DNA of 64,000 bases, from positions 2,157,895-2,221,894 of the forward strand of contig CM019714.1 in the NCBI GenBank assembly GCA_009760885.1. The letters run 5' to 3'. Both the position numbers and the translations under genes were made by a program. The notes under the pieces are model-generated. The model searched no databases, was not told the DNA's origin, and worked only from the letters and a program-made list of their open reading frames with translations. This DNA is from Achatina immaculata (Eukaryota; Mollusca; Gastropoda; Stylommatophora; Achatinidae). Positions 33,680 to 44,516 of this stretch are shown piece after piece (the stretch's first letter is position 1; each line of letters begins with the position of its first letter).

Positions 33680-34945
33680 AGTGTCCGCAGATTTCTGTCA
33701 TGATCTAGATAAATGAAGCTACTAACACTTCACACTCTCTGTCATGATCTAGATATCTTAAACTACTAACACTTCACACCCTCTGTCATGATCTAGATAT
33801 CTTAAACTACTAACACTTCACACCCTCTGTCATGATCTAGATATCTTAAACTACTAACACTTCACACACTCTGTCATGATCTAGATATCTTAAACTACTA
33901 ACACTTCACACCCTCTGTCATGATCTAGATATCTTAAACTACTAACACTTCACACCCCCTGTCATGATCTAGATACATGAAGCTACTGACACTACACACC
34001 CTCTGTCATGATCTAGATATCTTAAACTACTAACACTTCACACCCTCTGTCATGATCTAGATATCTTAAACTACTAACACTTCACACCCTCTGTCATGAT
34101 CTAGATATCTTAAACTACTAACACTTCACACCCCCTGTCATGATCTAGATACATGAAGCTACTGACACTACACACCCTCTGTCATGATCTAGATATCTTA
34201 AACTACTAACACTTCACACCCTCTGTCATGATTTAGATATCTTAAACTACTAACTTCACACCCTCTGTCATGATCTAGATATCTTAAACTACTAACACTT
34301 CACACCCTCTGTCATGATTTAGATATCTTAAACTACTAACACTTCACACCCTCTGTCATGATTTAGATATCTTAAACTACTAACACTTCACACCCTCTGT
34401 CATGATCTAGATATCTTAAACTACTAACACTTCACACCCTCTGTCATGATTTAGATATCTTAAACTACTAACACTTCACACCCCCTGTCATGATCTAGAT
34501 ACATGAAACTACTGACACTTCACACCCTCTGTCATGATTTAGATATCTTAAACTACTAACACTTCACACCCTCTGTCATGATTTAGATATCTGAAACTAC
34601 TAACACTTCACACCCTCTGTCATGATCTAGATATCTTAAACTACTAACACTTCACACCCTCTGTCATGATTTAGATATCTTAAACTACTAACACTTCACA
34701 CCCTCTGTCATGATTTAGATATCTTAAACTACTAACACTTCACACCCTCTGTCATGATCTAGATATCTTAAACTACTAACACTTCACACCCTCTGTCATG
34801 ATTTAGATATCTTAAACTACTAACACTTCACACCCCCTGTCATGATCTAGATACATGAAACTACTGACACTTCACACCCTCTGTCATGATTTAGATATCT
34901 TAAACTACTAACACTTCACACCCTCTGTCATGATTTAGATATCTG
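33680..34945. repeat. 44-bp minisatellite, 1.3 kb (about 29 copies)
   Basis: Unit is tgtcatgatctagatatctt plus aaactactaacacttcacac and ccctc. A variant unit with acatgaagctactgac recurs (33970, 34145, 34500, 34850), marking higher-order blocks of several units. There are c/t alternations at gatctag/gatttag. Confidence 0.95.
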
Positions 34946-34977
34946 AAGGCACAACAGACACAATATCATTGTCTATT

Positions 34978-35048
34978 TCTATCATCATCATCATCGTCAT
35001 CATCATCAACATCATCATCATTAGCATCATCATCATTGTCATCATCTG
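34978..35048. repeat. (CAT)n microsatellite, imperfect
   Basis: atcatcatcatcgtcatc-type run. Confidence 0.9.
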
Positions 35049-35204
35049 CTCAGAATAAACAGATCCCACGTCACTAAATAATCACTAATATCTCGAATGA
35101 CACTTTCAGCGATAAAATTGTATGTCACTGTACGAAAATGTTAGTCGTGAATGTACAGAATAACTACTCTAGTTCTAAACGTGGATGGTGCTACCTGCGA
35201 TACT

Positions 35205-35540
35205 GAGCTGGTCGGGTAGTATGTAGTCAAGCGAAATCTTGTCTAGGTTGGCAATGGTAGCATGCGCTTAAGCGAAATCTTGTCTAGGTTAGCAATGGTA
35301 GCATGTAGTTAAGCGAAATCTTGTCTAGGTTAGCAATGGTAGCATGTAGTCAAGCGAAATCTTGTCTAGGTTAGCAATGGTAGCATGTAGTTAAGCGAAA
35401 TCTTGTCTAGGTTAGCAATGGTAGCATGTAGTTAAGCGAAATCTTGTCTAGGTTAGCAATGGTAGCATGCGATTAAGCGAAATCTTGTCTAGGTTGGCAA
35501 TGGTAGCATGTGATCAAGCGACATCTTGTCTAGGTTGTGA
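35205..35540. repeat. About 41-bp minisatellite, left of PLE copy 2
   Basis: Unit is gcgaaatcttgtctaggtta plus gcaatggtagcatgtagttaa, about 8 copies. A related array (36405-36620) lies on the other side of the PLE. Confidence 0.92.
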
Positions 35541-36390
35541 CAGACAAAAGGGACAGCGACTGCAGTAAAACCGGTTTAAATAATAAAGGTAGATAGAGGT
35601 GTATGGTGTAGTTTTACAAAGTGAGGGAGGGAGTGAGTAAAGTGAGAAAAAAAAGAATAGAAAGTATGAGAATGTATAAATGAAAAACATACAACATCCG
35701 ATATTTCGGCGTCAGCCTTTTTCTAGGATTACATGCACAAACGAGACAAAAAAAAATAAAACGGAGAACTTATCTTAATATGGCCTCCTCCAGAAGTAGG
35801 AAACAAAAATGCGTGTTTTAGAAGATGCATAGAGACCACGCTAACCACAACAAAAGATGCCCGCTAGAGCCAATCGTAAAGAAGAGGTGGAGAGAGAGGA
35901 GAAAAACAAGTGGTAGAAAGTGGTGGGGGGGAAGGTAATAGAAACATGATAGCAAATGGAGGAGAAGGTGTCGGGGAGGGGGGAAAGAGGGGAGGGAAAA
36001 GGGGACGTGGAGAAATAATGAATGAAGAACATAAACACCTGCAGGGAGAAAAATGTAAAACTGGTGAATAGGACAAGACTCTATAAACACCAATATGTTG
36101 CCAGAGAAGAAAAGAGGGTGGTGGTAGGGAGGAGTACCTAGGAGAAAGAGTGAAAAAAAGGGAGGGGGCGGAAAACTAAAGAAGTTACAGAAAGCTGAAG
36201 ACATTGTTAATTCCAGCTGGGTGGAGACAGCCAGTTTGGAAAATAAAGCGCTGTTCTAGGACCCTCCGAGATCGTACATCAGCAGAACAAGAGCGGATCG
36301 CACTAGCAGAAATGTCCTGTTTTCCCTGTGGTTGCTAAAGCAAACATGTTTAGCTACGGGTGTCCAAACCCTCTTAGAAATGTCATTGAT
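35541..36390 (-). mobile_element. Penelope-like element copy 2 (3' part)
   Basis: Reverse strand, closely similar to 16860-17690. The 3' terminal region is at 35541-36175. The endonuclease remnant at 36176-36390 retains NDISKRVWTPVAKHVC and FSNH before frameshifts. The GIY and YIG parts are missing because the copy is 5'-truncated. The hammerhead-like hairpin segment is near 35697-35735 (minus strand: aaggctgacgccgaaatatc). Related minisatellite DNA on both sides indicates insertion into an array. Confidence 0.75.
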
Positions 36391-36404
36391 GATGATATAA
36401 TGGT

Positions 36405-36620
36405 GTCCAGGTTGGAACAGGTAGGATGCGGTCCAACGAAATCTTGTCCAGGTTGGCACACGTAGGATGAGGTCCAACGAAATCTTGTCCAGGTTGGCAC
36501 ACATAGGATGCGGTCTAGTGAAATCTTGTCCAGGTTGGAACATGTAGGACGCGGTCCAACGAAATCTTGTCCAGGTTGGCACACGTAGGATGTGGTCTAG
36601 CGAAATCTTGTCCAGGTTTA
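36405..36620. repeat. About 40-bp minisatellite, right of PLE copy 2
   Basis: Unit is acgaaatcttgtccaggttg plus gcacacgtaggatgcggtcc, about 5 copies. The core cgaaatcttgtc(c/t)aggtt is shared with 35205-35540, so the two arrays are homologous but have diverged. Confidence 0.9.
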
Positions 36621-36679
36621 CATTGTCTTGTACATCATCCTTCCAAGGCGAAACAGTACACAGTTAAAACTGTCACATT

Positions 36680-37665
36680 ATTTGATGGGCAGAGCACGCT
36701 ACTGGAAGGTGTGATGTAACCACTCCTCTGTCCTGATTATTTGTGCTGCACAGAGCACCCTGTTGGAAGGTCCGATGTACCCACTACTCTGTCCTGATTA
36801 TTTGTGCTGCACATAGCACCCTGTTGGAAGGTCTGATGTACCCACTACTCTATCGTGATTATTTGTAACGGACAGAGCACCCTAGTGGAAGGTCTAATGT
36901 ACCCACTCTTCTGTCCTGATTACTTGTGCTGGACAGAGGACCATATTGGAAGGTCGTATGTACCCACGCCTTTCTCCTGATTACTTGTGCTTGGCAGAGC
37001 AAACTAGTGGAAGATCTGATGTACCCACTGCTCTCTCTTGATTAATTGCGCTGGACAAAGATCCTTAGTGGAAGATCTTATGTACCCACTGCTCTCTCTT
37101 GATTAATTGCGCTGGAAAAAGATCCCTAGTGGAAGATCTGATGTACCTACTGCTCTCTCCTGATTAATTGCACTGGAAAAAGATCCCTAGTGAAAGATCT
37201 GATGTACCCACTGCTCTCTCTTGATTAATTGCACTGGACAAAGATCCCTAGTGGAAGATCTTATGTACCCACTGCTCTCTCTTGATTAATTGCGCTGGAA
37301 AAGATCCCTAGTGGAAGATTTGATGTACCCACTGCTCTCTCCTGATTAATTGCACCGGACAAAGATCCCTAGTGAAAGATCTGATGTACCCACTGCTCTC
37401 TCCTGATTAATTGCATTGGACAAAGATCCCTAGTGCATGACCTGGTGTACGCACTCCTCTGCCCTAAATTATTGTGCTGGACAGAGCACCTTAGTGGAAA
37501 GTCTGATGTACCAATTCCTCTATTCTGATTATTTCTATTTGACAGAGCACCCTAGTGCAAGATCTGATGTACTCATTTCTCTGTCCTGTTTATCTGTGCT
37601 GAAAAGACCCACCTAGTGGAAGGTCCGATGTGCCCACTCCTCTGTCCATCTTTGTGGTGGACTGT
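36680..37665. repeat. About 60-bp minisatellite (about 16 copies)
   Basis: Unit is tgatgtacccactgctctct, then tgattaattgcgctggacaa and agatccctagtggaagatc. The central part (37020-37440) is homogeneous and both flanks are degenerate, the usual pattern when turnover is centred in the array. Confidence 0.92.
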
Positions 37666-37714
37666 ACTTTAATACGTGATAACCAGGTTGACTCTTCTGT
37701 ATAAACATGCAAGA

Positions 37715-37905
37715 ATTACACAAAGTCTGCCACCATCAAGTACCATCAGATGGTTATACATGTTATCCATCAAGGACTACCAGATGTGTGTACATGTCAT
37801 CCATCAAATACCAACAGATGTTTGTACATGTCATTCATAATGACCATATTTTTGTACACCAAGTACGACCAGATGTTTGTGCATGTTATCCATCCAATAA
37901 GATCA
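37715..37905. repeat. About 34-bp degenerate minisatellite (about 5 copies)
   Basis: Unit is accagatgtttgtacatgtc plus atccatcaaata. Confidence 0.8.
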
Positions 37906-37964
37906 ATGTTTTCATAAAGTACCATAAAAATATTTTGTATCTTCATCTTAATATGACTTGTCTT

Positions 37965-38133
37965 CTCATTAATGTAGTGCATCCTCTCATTAATCTGTTA
38001 TATCTTTTCATTAAGTTAATGTATCCTTTCATTAATCTAGTATACTGTGTCATTAATCTAGTGTATCCTCTCATTAATCTGGTATGCCTTGTCATTAATC
38101 CGGCATGCCTTGTCATTAATCCGGCATGCAAGC
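37965..38133. repeat. 21-bp minisatellite (about 8 copies)
   Basis: Unit is cattaatctagtgtatcctc plus t, with drift to ccggcatgccttgt at the right end. Confidence 0.88.
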
Positions 38134-38371
38134 AGTTTGTTCTGTCTCCTGAAATCTGAGGACTTTCTCTACCACATAAAATTACCACGGCATCATCAGC
38201 ACGTGACAACTACTTTTTTTGCTGAAAGAGAGATAAAGTGAAAGAAAAAGAGAGTCTGGAGTGAGACAGACAAAGAGAAGAAGATACAAAAGATCGAGAG
38301 AGAAGTAAAGGAGAGAACGAACGAACGAAGGAACTTTATTTTCAAACGATGAAGACTTGAGTACGCAGGTA

Positions 38372-38562
38372 ATTCTTAGACAGAATTCTATGTGTGGCCA
38401 TAAACTAACAAGGAACATTCTTAGACAGAATTCTATGAGTGGCCATAAACTAACAAGGAACATTCTTAGACAGAATTCTATGAGTGGCCATAAACTAACA
38501 AGGAACATTCTTAGACAGAATTCCATGAGTGGCCACAAACAGAGCGGAACATTCTTAGACAG
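38372..38562. repeat. 45-bp minisatellite amplified from CR1/L2-like LINE sequence
   Basis: About 4 copies of attcttagacagaattctat plus gagtggccataaactaacaa. The unit aligns with LINE sequence at 48600-48640 (accacagacagggtggagca, then gatagaattttatga). It is therefore a tandem amplification of the LINE itself. Confidence 0.85.
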
Positions 38563-38649
38563 AATTTTATGACCTAGCTTGCCTTTATTGAATATGAATC
38601 TATTTTTGAGAGATAGATTTTTGTGCTGATCTATACTATCTGTACTGGA

Positions 38650-38740
38650 TGCTTGTCGCTGATAGATGTACTACTTGTCACTGGTAGATGTACTACTTGT
38701 CACTGATACATGTATTACGTGTCACTGATAGATGTACTAC
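38650..38740. repeat. 24-bp minisatellite in LINE copy 4 (about 4 copies)
   Basis: Unit is cttgtcactgatagatgtac plus tact. The position matches the LINE segment gcatgtttgtcatctgtaag at 48722, a probable source. Confidence 0.75.
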
Positions 38741-38789
38741 TCTATTTTTTAGTAAGTATAGTCTTTTTGCAATAAAATTTAAACGGCCA

Positions 38790-39295
38790 TCTCATTTTAT
38801 AGGGTAGTATTGTAAGTGTGACTGTATATATTTTATATAGGAGTATTGTGCCACGGTATACATTTTATAAGGTAGTGTTCTAAGTGTGACTGTATATAAT
38901 TTATAGGTTAGTGTTCGACGTGTGACTGCATATATTTTATAGGGTAGTATTGTAAGTGTGACTGTATATATTCTATAGGGTAACATTGTATGTTTTACTG
39001 TATATATTTTATGGGGTAGTGTTCCAAGTGTGAAAGTATACATTTTATAGGGTAATATTATGAGTGTGACTATATATTTTATATGGTAATATTTTAAGTG
39101 TGACTGTATACTTTATAGCGAAGTGTTCTATGCGCGACTGTATATATTTTATAGCTTAATATTCTAAGCGTAACTGTATACATTTTACGGCGTAGTATTC
39201 TAAGTGTGACTCTATATATTTTATATGATAATATTTTAAGTGTTACTGTATATACTTTATTATTCTATGCGCCACTATATATAATTTACAGCTTG
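38790..39295. repeat. AT-rich minisatellite, about 36-40-bp units, left part
   Basis: Unit is gtgtgactgtatatatttta plus tagggtagtattctaa, degenerate. It resumes to the right of LINE B copy e (39488-39545). Confidence 0.88.
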
Positions 39296-39487
39296 GTATT
39301 CAAACAAGCTATAAAATGGAACACAACAGGCCGAAGAAAAAGAGGTCGACCTCGTGAAATTCTAAACACGACGTTTTTAATAGAAGCCAATTCAGTGGGC
39401 ATAACATCCCTTGATGAGGTTGAAAAACTCGCCGAAGACAGGACATTTTGGCGAACTACCATGCGGGCCCTATGTGATGTTTAACGA
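39296..39487 (+). mobile_element. LINE B copy e: short 3' fragment
   Basis: Open fragment encoding KQAIKWNTTGRRKRGRPREI, then EVEKLAEDR at the C-terminus. It matches the end of LINE B copy a and ends near the family's usual stop. It lies within the AT-rich array. Confidence 0.85.
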
Positions 39488-39548
39488 TATATATCTTATA
39501 TACTCTAAGCGTGGTTCTATATATTTTATAGGGTAATATTCAAAGCGT
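39488..39548. repeat. AT-rich minisatellite, right part
   Basis: Two further units of the 38790-39295 array after the LINE B fragment. Confidence 0.75.
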
Positions 39549-39580
39549 ACTATAAGAAATAACATCTTATTGGCTGATAT
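39549..39580 (+). mobile_element. Tiny LINE C-like fragment
   Basis: actataagaaataacatctt then attgg resembles LINE C at 44133-44156. Too short for certainty. Confidence 0.35.
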
Positions 39581-42221
39581 TTAATAAATGAATACCCGAC
39601 TGCTATGAAGAACACATGAATGCGACCGGACATTGTACACCGACATCGTAGATATTGTAGACTGGTGTGAAGAGGGCCGACCTGACTGTTTAGACACGGC
39701 CGGTTTGAACATTCAAGTTTGTGGTTATTTTAGCATTTTCTCGGGGACTGGGGAGTGAGTTGCCCACGTGATTGTGCTGCAGGTTAAGAGTGGAATGTAT
39801 TGAGTTAGTTTGTGTGTTACGTCCATGGCGGCAGCATGGGGGAATCGTGTCCTGGCATGTATCTGATGTATTCGTGCTTCAGTTATCATATGTGTCATCA
39901 TGTCGGATGAAAGGAATGTCTTGATAGCAGACTGCTGACCAGCCGGCGCTATATGTGGTAATGTATGTTTCTTGTAAGTTTTCGTATGTCAGACGTGGAG
40001 TGTTTTGTAAGTATGCGTGGTGAATAGAGTTCAGTGTGTTTTAAGTGTAAGATGGAGTTAGTGGAAAGTGTAGGGGAATGTTACACTTTTATGATTATAA
40101 TTGATACACATTTCATATGTAATTATGCAAAGCATTCATTTGATCACATTTGTTATTATTTGCTTCATGTTAAATGTTATATGTTGACACAGTTCAATAC
40201 ATTACGTTATTAAATGTTTTATTGTGTGTGTGCACGTGAATTTTGTGAACTTAAGTAAAGCATGCCAGAAGAATATGGAATGTATAGAAGCTGTAACTGA
40301 GAAAATTGTAAGAAGAAGCCACTACCACAGGATTTGAAATAAGGACTTAGACGCTGTGACTTCAAGTAGTATATGAAGATGAGCCTCATTAAGTGCCGCA
40401 TTGTTATATTTTATGTGTAATCTATCAGCTGTGCTATACATGAGTATTTTGTATAACTTATATGTTGCTGTGGAGGAGACTGTGCTGTTGTCGCACTGTT
40501 ATATGGTGTAGTTCAGTGTGACATCTTGTGAAGTTAGTAAATCTTTCAAATTTTCCTTGATACCAAAATATCTGATTTTCGGAGTGATCATTACTTGTTG
40601 GTGGAAACAGAGAGAATGAGAGAGTAAAACTGATGATTAAACTCCTTAACATCTGATCTGGGAAACCTTGCTGGATGACGACTGGAAGAGGGAGAACATG
40701 GGGTAGAAGATCATCCGGTGGGTACCGCTACTGGGGGTGTTCCAGTCATAGCTGTAATTTTTGGGCACAGATACCCGTTAGAGAAAGGCTAGCTATTTAA
40801 GCCAGAGTACCAGAGACGCACTGTGGACAATGGAAGAATTAAAAGATCACGGAGATGAAGAAGAGTTATATAGCGGATTAAAAGAATTCTTAAGCAGTTG
40901 TAGAGGGATTCTTTTGAGGGATGATATATTAGTAATTGAGCCAACACGGCATCAACTATAGGCGTATGCTTCTGTGGCAGTACACAGTCAGAGATATTGA
41001 CTTTTTGTGGACTTTAATTGTGTTAGAAAGACTTACATGTTGTTGTTGCCTGTAAGCGTTGGTAATGCTAGTTTACCATAAAGGCAAACTTGCCACTATG
41101 GTATACCCCAAGTGACACAATAACATTGCCAGGTTCGCAACTGCCACAACAAAAATAACAATGTCACGTAATGAAAACTTATACAGGACTCCCACTCACT
41201 CAACAGGACTAACAGATAAGAACTCCATGTAGGTAATGAATAGACTAAGTTCCAAGATACAGATCAAACATTTATTGAATGAAAAAATGAATGGTGGAAG
41301 ATGGAGATGAGAAATGAAAACGAACTGCCAACATGGCAGGATGATTTAACAGACAATACAAGAGCTTCCGGGGGCAACGCCATGGAGAAGAAAAGCCTGA
41401 CAACAATAAGCAAGTAACAGCAACTACTTACAGTATAGTGAACTTCCAACACATCTCCCAAACACACAAATCTGTCCTGAAAAGGACAGCACTCCTAACA
41501 TCTACACATCAGTACAAGGTAAAGGAACGTTGTCCTAAAGGACAATATGCTGAGCTAAAACTATTACATTACTAAAACTGACTTGCAACTACTCCACTGG
41601 GAAAAATGACCACTCAGCAAAACATTATACACAAAATCTGATCTAACAAAAACTGCAGAAGCTTAAATATTTCTTACACATTTTACCTTGAACTTTCTCT
41701 ACAACTTCACGAGACATCTGACCCTAGTGGAATTGTATATTTACTGACCTTGGGTTATAAGGTATAAAATGTTCCATAATTTAACCTTGTACTAAATATA
41801 ACTAGTCTAGACAGACGCCTCACCAAATATATTAATAATTATACATGTCAAAACTAACCTTGAGTAAAAAAACAAACATTCCACCCTTAAATTTTCTGTT
41901 ACTCCTTTCGTCTGATCATGTCGACCCAGACATTCCACTTTTGACACTTCCAATTTTTTCCAACTATCAGTGAGATTTACAAATCGTAAACAACATAACC
42001 TTGAACTATCTATGTCATAATTAAGTAAGGGTTTTAAAAATTTTAGACTAATCACTGGTTTTATTTTTGATTATATCCCTTAGACAGTAAAAAACCTAAA
42101 GTGACCAAATGCAGTACTGAAATATTGGTACATAGTCACATAAGCTGATGTAAAGCACGATGATATATTGATGTAATACATATCCAGCTATAAAATAAAT
42201 AAGTAAATCTAACAACGGAGA
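39581..42221. other. Longest repeat-poor stretch; no gene recognised
   Basis: About 2.6 kb without tandem arrays or recognisable transposon proteins. The longest ATG-initiated frame that I looked at, 40829-40963 (+), gives a 44-residue acidic peptide starting MEELKDHGDEEELYSGLKEF, with no known family. On the minus strand an aataaatg polyadenylation-like signal lies near 41275. It could be a decayed LTR element or ordinary intergenic DNA. I cannot decide. Confidence 0.35.
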
Positions 42222-42307
42222 TTGTAGACTGGACATTATAGACTGGACATTGTAGATAGACATTGTAGATAGGATATTGTAGACGGACATTGCAGGCCGG
42301 ACATTGT
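42222..42307 (+). repeat. 14-bp minisatellite seeded by the adjoining LINE endonuclease fragment
   Basis: About 6 copies of attgtagactggac. The unit is close to ccggacattgttgtg, the first bases of the adjoining retroelement fragment, which read PDIVV. The final copy flows into that fragment. Confidence 0.8.
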
Positions 42308-42775
42308 TGTGTGCTCCATAGCAAAGCAGGAAATAATAATGATCGAGCTTACAGTTCCACACGAAACAAGAATAGAGGGGCAACATTTATTCAAATGTGA
42401 GGAGTACAATGATCTTGTCAAGCAACTGAGGCAGGGGGCAGAAGTCAAGGCAAAAGTGATAGCTGTAGAAGTGGGAGCGAGAGGATTCGTAGCAACATCA
42501 CATACGACCTATGTAAGCAACTGGGCATAAAGGGACAAGCAAGAGAAAGGGCATTGAAAATCCTTTTTTTTCAGAAAAAGCAGAAAATACATTATGCTTG
42601 CTGTGCGAAACAAGCATTTAAGACTGACATAATTTCTTTTCTCACAACCAGTACCGGTCCTCCATAGCTGAGTTGCTAAGATACACTTTGAAGTGCAGGG
42701 CCAGTTGAAAGACCTTCCTCAGATGATCTGAAGAAGTTGTGTTGTTGTTCCACTCTTTATATGTAGAATATAATA
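42295..42775 (+). mobile_element. C-terminal restriction-like endonuclease and 3' UTR of a zinc-finger LINE
   Basis: The fragment reads PDIVV, then IIMIELTVPHETRIEG, then KAKVIAVEVGARGFVATS, followed in the next frame by TYDLCKQLGIKGQARERA. The PD...ELT...EVG pattern is that of the C-terminal PD-(D/E)xK-type endonuclease of R2/NeSL-like LINEs. A stop follows near 42620, then a 3' region whose segment cttcctcagatgatctgaag recurs reversed at 43318-43412 and 50142-50215. That links it to the composite element at 50-61 kb. The frame is shifted once and the 5' part is missing. Confidence 0.6.
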
Positions 42776-42787
42776 TGTAGTATATTA
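42755..42787. repeat. 14-bp AT-rich array, segment 1
   Basis: tatgtagaatataatatgta-type units. The same array resumes at 43176, 43413 and 44459. Confidence 0.7.
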
Positions 42788-43175
42788 TTAGACTCTTTTG
42801 AAAACAAATGCCTAAGGAAAATATTCGGCATCAAGTGGAATGAATTCAAGAATAATGCAGAGATAAGACAGATGACTGAACAACAACCAGTCTCATGGGT
42901 GATCAGAAAAAGGAAATGGACATATGTTGGTCACTTGATGAGAAGAAATGATCAGAGAATCTTAAAACAAGCTATCAAGTGGAACACAACAGGCTGAAGA
43001 AAAAGAGGCAGACCTCGTGAAACTCTGAAGAGAACATTATTAAGAGAGGCCAAATTAACAGGCATAAAATCCTTTGATGAGGTTGAAAGACTCGCCGAAG
43101 ACAGGAAAAGTTGGCGAACTACTTTGCGAGCCCTATGTGACGCTTAACGGCACGGGAAGGATATAAGATATAAGA
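42788..43175 (+). mobile_element. LINE B copy f: RTE-like LINE 3' fragment
   Basis: Matches LINE B copy a from the FENKCLRKI region through RRNDQRI, KQAIKWNTTG and RPRETLKRTLL to LAEDR, with point changes including a stop in the arginine-rich stretch. It carries the full family 3' end, acggcacgggaaggatataa, then a gatataagataagat tail that grades into the AT array. Confidence 0.85.
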
Positions 43176-43317
43176 TAAGATATTATACGTAGTATATGAC
43201 ATGTGGTATATGATATGTAGTATATTATATGTAGTATATTATATATAGTAAATTATGTATAGTATATTATGTGTAGCATATAATATGTAGTATATTATAT
43301 GTAGTATATGATATGTA
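43176..43317. repeat. 14-bp AT-rich array, segment 2
   Basis: Units of gtagtatatgatat/gtagtatattatat. Confidence 0.88.
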
Positions 43318-43410
43318 TGCAGGAAACTCTACTGTAGAGAGCGAAACAACAACACAACTCCTTCAGATCATCAGAGGAAGTAACCCTCAGACAAGTGTTT
43401 CGGCACTATA
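43318..43410 (-). mobile_element. 3' end fragment of the zinc-finger LINE (or a SINE sharing it)
   Basis: gcaggaaactctactgtaga, ctccttcagatcatcagagg and agacaagtgtttcggc match 50146-50240. The last piece is one copy of the core of the 50.2-55.6 kb satellite, here present singly. A non-autonomous SINE with the same tail is the alternative. Confidence 0.5.
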
Positions 43411-43530
43411 TATATATGTAGTATTTGATATGTAATATATGATAAGTAGTATTTGATATGTAGTATATGATATGTAGTATATAATATGTAGTATTTGATA
43501 TGTAGTATATGATATGTTTGTATACAAACA
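43411..43530. repeat. 14-bp AT-rich array, segment 3
   Basis: gatatgtagtattt/gatatgtagtatat units up to the LINE C start. Confidence 0.88.
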
Positions 43531-44440
43531 TGAGTGAAACAGGGATGTGTACTATCACCAACATTATTTATCTTGGCAGTAGACTGGTTAATGAAGGAGG
43601 CAACATCAGACAAACGCAGAGGAATACAATGGACCCTTGACACAGTGCTGGAGGACCTTGACTTTGCGGACGACATTTGTCTATTATCAAGCAGTCACAA
43701 AGATATGCAAGATAAAATAAACAAGCTAACTCAGAATGCAAACAACATAGGACTAAAGATCAACGTAGGAAAGACAAAGTTAATGAAGCAAAATGTGAAA
43801 AACAGAAATGTACTCCGAGTAGATAACAAGTTAGTGGAGGAGGTCAACGAATTTGTATACCTTGGCAGCAGAGTAGTAGAAAATGGAGACAGCACAGAGG
43901 ACATCAACAGCAGACTTACTAGAGCAAACCAGGCTTTTGCAATGCTGCAGAATATATGGAAATAAAAAAAAACTAAGCATGAATATGAAAATCAGGATAT
44001 TTAAGAGTAATGTTCTAAGTGTACTACTCTATGGAAGTGAATGCTGGAAAATCACCAAAACCATAGAAAACAAGCTGAATTCTTTCCAGACTAAATGTTT
44101 ATGAAGAATTAGAAAAATATTTTGGCCAAACACCATAAGAAATAACATCTTGTTGGCAGAAATGCAGATGAAACCACTGACAACAATTATTGAGGAAAGA
44201 CGCTGGCGATGGTTGGGACATGTGCTCCAAATGACTGACAACTCACTACCAAAATTAGCACTAAGATGGACACCACAGGGGAGCAGAAGTAAGGGTAGAC
44301 CAAAAGAGACATGGAGAAGAACAACAGAAAGGTTGTTGAGCAATAGAGGGCTCACCTGGGCAAGAGCAGAAAAAAAGGCGAAGGACAAGCATTTGTGGAA
44401 AACACTTGCGGAAGCCCCATGTGCCCTGGGCACTTAAGGT
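43531..44440 (+). mobile_element. LINE C copy 2: RTE-like LINE, motif B to 3' end
   Basis: Begins at VKQGCVLSPTLFILAVDWLM (motif B), then TVLEDLDFADDICLLSS (motif C), GLKINVGKTKLMK, FVYLGSRVVENGDSTEDI, SVLLYGSECWKITKT, a stop in place of a residue before RIRKIFW, then RRWRWLGHVLQMTDN, SRSKGRPKETWRRT and KHLWKTLAEAPCALGT. There are two or three disablements (near 43965 and 44103). It is followed by a short (GA)n tail and then AT array again, so it was inserted into that array. Endonuclease and motif A are missing through 5' truncation. Confidence 0.9.
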
Positions 44441-44516
44441 TCAGAGAGAGAGAGAGAGATATGATATGTAATATATGATATGTAGTATATGATATGTAGT
44501 ATATGATATGTAGTAT
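44441..44516. repeat. GA tail and 14-bp AT-rich array, segment 4
   Basis: (GA)n to about 44459, then atatgatatgtagt units. Confidence 0.85.

Larger units (their letters stand above)
38314..38775 (-). mobile_element. CR1/L2-like LINE copy 4 with two internal minisatellites
   Basis: Reverse strand. The gaac-type tail (38314-38330) and ctttattttcaaacgatgaag match the 3' end of the family. The segments gaattttatgacctagcttgcc and agtaagtatagtctttttgc match the C-terminal coding region seen at 48630-48780. Two stretches of the LINE body have been tandemly amplified (38385-38560 and 38650-38740). No intact frame. Confidence 0.7.

Noticed and set aside
33680..34945. Regular repeats resembling a CRISPR array
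   Set aside because: The repeats are contiguous, with no unique spacers of constant length, and the setting is eukaryotic. The same applies to the other arrays.
41040..41530. Possible LTR of a retrotransposon (aataaatg signal on the minus strand, TGGC-type segment)
   Set aside because: I could not find a second LTR, matching ends, or gag/pol sequence. The signals are too short to support a call.
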